This document shows positions 61,651 through 64,000 of a stretch of 64,000 nucleotides of DNA, one piece after another. A program made the position numbers and the translations under genes. The first letter of the stretch is position 1, and every line of letters begins with the position of its first letter. This DNA is from Cacajao melanocephalus (lineage: Eukaryota > Chordata > Mammalia > Primates > Pitheciidae): assembly GCA_963573385.1 (NCBI GenBank), contig CAUYLG010047141.1, forward strand, positions 1 through 64,000, read 5' to 3'. The notes beneath the pieces were generated by a model that worked only from the letters and a program-made list of their open reading frames with translations, was not told where the DNA came from and made no database searches.

Positions 61651-62599
61651 TAAGGAATCATTTACAGTGCTTGTCTTACAGACTATTCCCTGAAGATACT
61701 GCCACACATATGGTAGGCAGAAAAAGCAAGAAAGGGGAAATTAACAAGCCATTTATAAATGATTCCTTAAAGTGCCCGAAAATAAGTACTTTCTGGAGGA
61801 TAGGTTGTGGAACCAACAAGAATGACCACCAATTTTTGTTTTGTCCCCAGTGAAAATGATCTAGAGTTATGAGAAATAATTTGAAACCAAACTTTGGAAA
61901 TCTACACTTCCTCCATCAGAACCCATGCCTCCACGCCTAAAATCCTCACCCGGGGAAGTTTTGCCCAGTGCTTGACATCATGAGAGACTAAACCACAGGC
62001 TTGTTTGGAGGTCCTTGCAAAAGAAAAGCAACTCACCTCAAGTTAGATCCCCATAATTCCATTCTTGTGTTAATTTGAACAGGTGAGAGAAGATTCCAGG
62101 AACTTTTGGTAACAGAATATTCTCCCCTTCCCTGTCTTTTCAGGTTCATTTGCTACGAGTTGCAGGATAAAGTGATCTTTGGTGAGTACACCTACAGTCT
62201 GCTTGCTCTTTCGGTTTTGTTCAAAATCTCCTTAGGATGACTATGGAGTTAAGCAATCTATTTCAGTAAATTAATTACAATAAGGAATAGCTGTTAATCG
62301 TAGAGTAAGTGGTTCTCCTTTGAAGATTTTAAAAATTCTAAGTAGTAGGAATGTGTGTGAAGTAAAAAAAAGCTGCTTCTAAAGAGATCCTTCAGTAGAC
62401 AAGGTAAGACACTGAAGGGAGTATCTGATGACCCAGAGCACTCTTTTAACTATTTTTTCTTCCCTTGCCTTAGTGCTTGGGTGAAATGATGAAATAGGCC
62501 ACCCTATGAATCAAAGACAGAAAGAAGGCTTTGCTAATGACTGTACAAGGGAGTCGCAGCAGCTATATTTTTTGTTAAATTAGTGTTTTTAATCTGGAA
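61651..62599. other. Unique DNA around a candidate exon
   Basis: No interspersed repeat recognised. A 60-codon frame at 61671-61853 is unsupported. The splice-bounded segment at 62144-62181 lies here, with a further donor-like 'gaacaggtgaga' at about 62076 and a minus-strand donor-like site at about 62034. Confidence 0.45.
62144..62181 (+). other. Candidate small exon (38 nt) with strong splice sites
   Basis: A 21-nt pyrimidine tract ('ctccccttccctgtctttt') ends in CAG at 62141-62143, and the donor GTGAGT follows at 62182-62187. An A-containing branch-like 'ggtaacag' lies about 33 nt upstream of the acceptor. One of the three frames is open and reads FICYELQDKVIF across the segment. Its length is not a multiple of three. 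It may be an exon of a coding gene or lncRNA whose other exons lie outside, or a decoy. I do not recognise the peptide. Confidence 0.35.
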
Positions 62600-62692
62600 A
62601 CTGGTCTGAGTTGGGACTAGAGATTCTGCAGTTCTATCAAGCCTCCAGGTGATGCCTATGCTGCTGATTTGGGGACCACACTTTGAGCAACA
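62600..62692 (+). mobile_element. MER5A-like hAT fragment
   Basis: 'agagattctgcagttctatc', 'gcctccaggtgatgcctatg', 'ctgctgatttggggaccaca' and 'ctttgagcaac' match the 3' half of MER5A. Confidence 0.75.
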
Positions 62693-64000
62693 AGGTGCTG
62701 AAGATCATGGTCGAAAAACAGAGACAGGGGTTTTTGAATGTTGTTTCTATGGCACTTCTTTCAGGTCTGAAGTGTAGTCCTTCTGGTTAAACAAAAATAA
62801 AGTCTCTGTTTTGGTTTGACTACCAAGCACTTTACAGTTGTGTATATTTATTTCATAACTTTTGAGGGATTTGATGTAACCATTGTGGCACTAGTAAATA
62901 GCATCAAGACGTGCCTTCAGTTTGCGCCATGGCACAGTCTGCTATCCTACAACAAAATGCTAGTCCATACAAATTTCAAATGGTCACATAGCCACTTTTT
63001 CACAGATTTCCGTGATGTGAAATGTGCCTAACAATGACAGAAATAAATGTGTCAAGACCCACATTTCACAGAACCTTTGGTAAAGGATAGTATAGTTGCT
63101 ACTTTTCAAACAATTTCCCTTAACTGAATTCTCTTTGATCTCTGGGGTCTCAGAAAGAGTTTGACTCATTCAGCTTTCTCACAATTAATGTAATGCACCA
63201 AAACCAAGGAAATTTAAGTATCCTAATCACAATGTTTTGCTCTCCCTCCCTTCTATATTGTGTGTTACATTGTAAGCTCTTTGGCCAAAACCTAAAAGAG
63301 GATCAGAGAGCCTGATTCACGTAAAGCTGCGGGTTCACAGGTAAACAGCATGTTTGCTGGGATGGTCTCATGTGGTTTGCAGACCCTCCTTACACTTAAT
63401 GGAGAAATTGCTATTATTACGATGTTGGCGGATGAGTTGTCATCTTTGATTTGTGTTCAAATCTCTTCTCTCAGGAATTTAAAATTGTCTAACTTTGTTT
63501 TTGATGAAACTGCCCAAGCTAAGGAAAAGTACACAAGGGGAAGAAGTGGAAATGCTTCTGGGTGAGATTTGGAAGAGTTTTTAGTGAGATGTAACTACTT
63601 TTCTTATTTTAAAAGTGGGGGCCGGGAGAAGATCCAGAGGAAAGTAACCAAATAACCATGGAGATTGAAATGAGTTCTTTAAGAAAAAGCTGATGTGGCT
63701 GGAATTGTTTTATCTGTAAAGGTATAGATGAAGGAGTCACTTAATTCTCATTTTTAGAAATATAGAAGGTCATTACAAGGCAAAGAGATCCAGTTATTCT
63801 TTTTCTTCACAAGGAAAATCTTTACAAGTGAAGGTTTGACAGATAACCTCTCTTAAGTGCTTTCAAGAGCTGCCATTTCATTTCTTTTAAAAGTTAAATA
63901 CTGCAGTGATAACAGGGTCTTTTTTTAATGGCAGAACTCATTGTGTGAAGTCTGTATTCATGTACAGAATGGTTGGGCTATTTATATGCGCTAATAGTGA
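62693..64000. other. Unique DNA to the window end
   Basis: No interspersed repeat, exon pair or RNA gene recognised. Frames of 61-71 codons (62816-63031 plus, 62984-63169 minus, 63350-63565 plus) are unsupported. Confidence 0.4.

Overview
The window looks like primate, most probably human, non-coding DNA. About twenty Alu or Alu-derived copies on both strands, L1 fragments of several ages, MaLR (THE1/MST/MLT1) LTRs, Tigger-class and hAT-class DNA transposon relics, MIR and L2 account for much of it. There is no CpG island, no RNA gene, no CRISPR array, no bacterial-style gene organisation, and no open reading frame that I can support as a working protein gene. The longest ATG-initiated frames (up to 149 codons) lie in Alus, LTRs or unremarkable unique DNA. 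The setting is a gene desert or the inside of large introns.

Layout. 1-3.7 kb: Alu tail and pyrimidine tract, two MIRs, a complete MER2. 3.7-6.1 kb: an antisense L1 3' end broken by two MST LTRs in opposite orientation and by a nested Alu pair. 6.1-9.0 kb: old L1 pieces and three Alus. 9.0-10.6 kb: a long ancient repeat carrying an Alu and an LTR-like insertion, then another Alu. 10.7-11.1 kb: a frameshifted coding-like relic followed by an A20 tract. 11.5-20 kb: Alus, L2, a THE1 LTR and purine-rich unique DNA. 20.5-22.1 kb: L1M split by an MLT-like LTR, an (AC)n tract and a FRAM monomer. 24.6-26.4 kb: an internally deleted old L1. 27.2-27.6 kb: a second coding-like relic, minus strand. 27.7-28.2 kb: a compound TG/TA/CTAT microsatellite on an Alu tail. 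28.6-38 kb: L2-like material and mostly unique DNA with a small cluster of bZIP-type sites. 38-41.4 kb: ancient repeats and a MER6/Tigger-like transposon. 43 kb: an MLT1/MSTD LTR. 46-49.7 kb: L2, old L1, LTR-like DNA and a truncated Alu. 50.3 kb: a compact set of overlapping inverted repeats. 52.4-54.3 kb: MADE1, (TTTA)n, an MST LTR split by an Alu, another Alu. 55.3-57.4 kb: an L1MA-like 3' end, then an older L1 3' end split by an ERV1-type LTR with an 85-bp duplicated promoter module. 57.7-62.7 kb: hAT relics, Alus and MIRs. 62.14 kb: the best splice-bounded exon candidate. 62.7-64 kb: unique DNA.

No set of genes works together here. What the window records best is a layered insertion history, readable from nested elements and target-site duplications. 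The parts not explained by known repeats are the 38-nt exon candidate at 62144-62181, the two coding-like relics, the templated 18-bp insertion inside a palindromic AT tract, and the hairpin at 50305-50345. Repeat family names are from memory of consensus sequences, not from a database search, and boundaries are usually good to about 10-30 bp unless a target-site duplication is cited.
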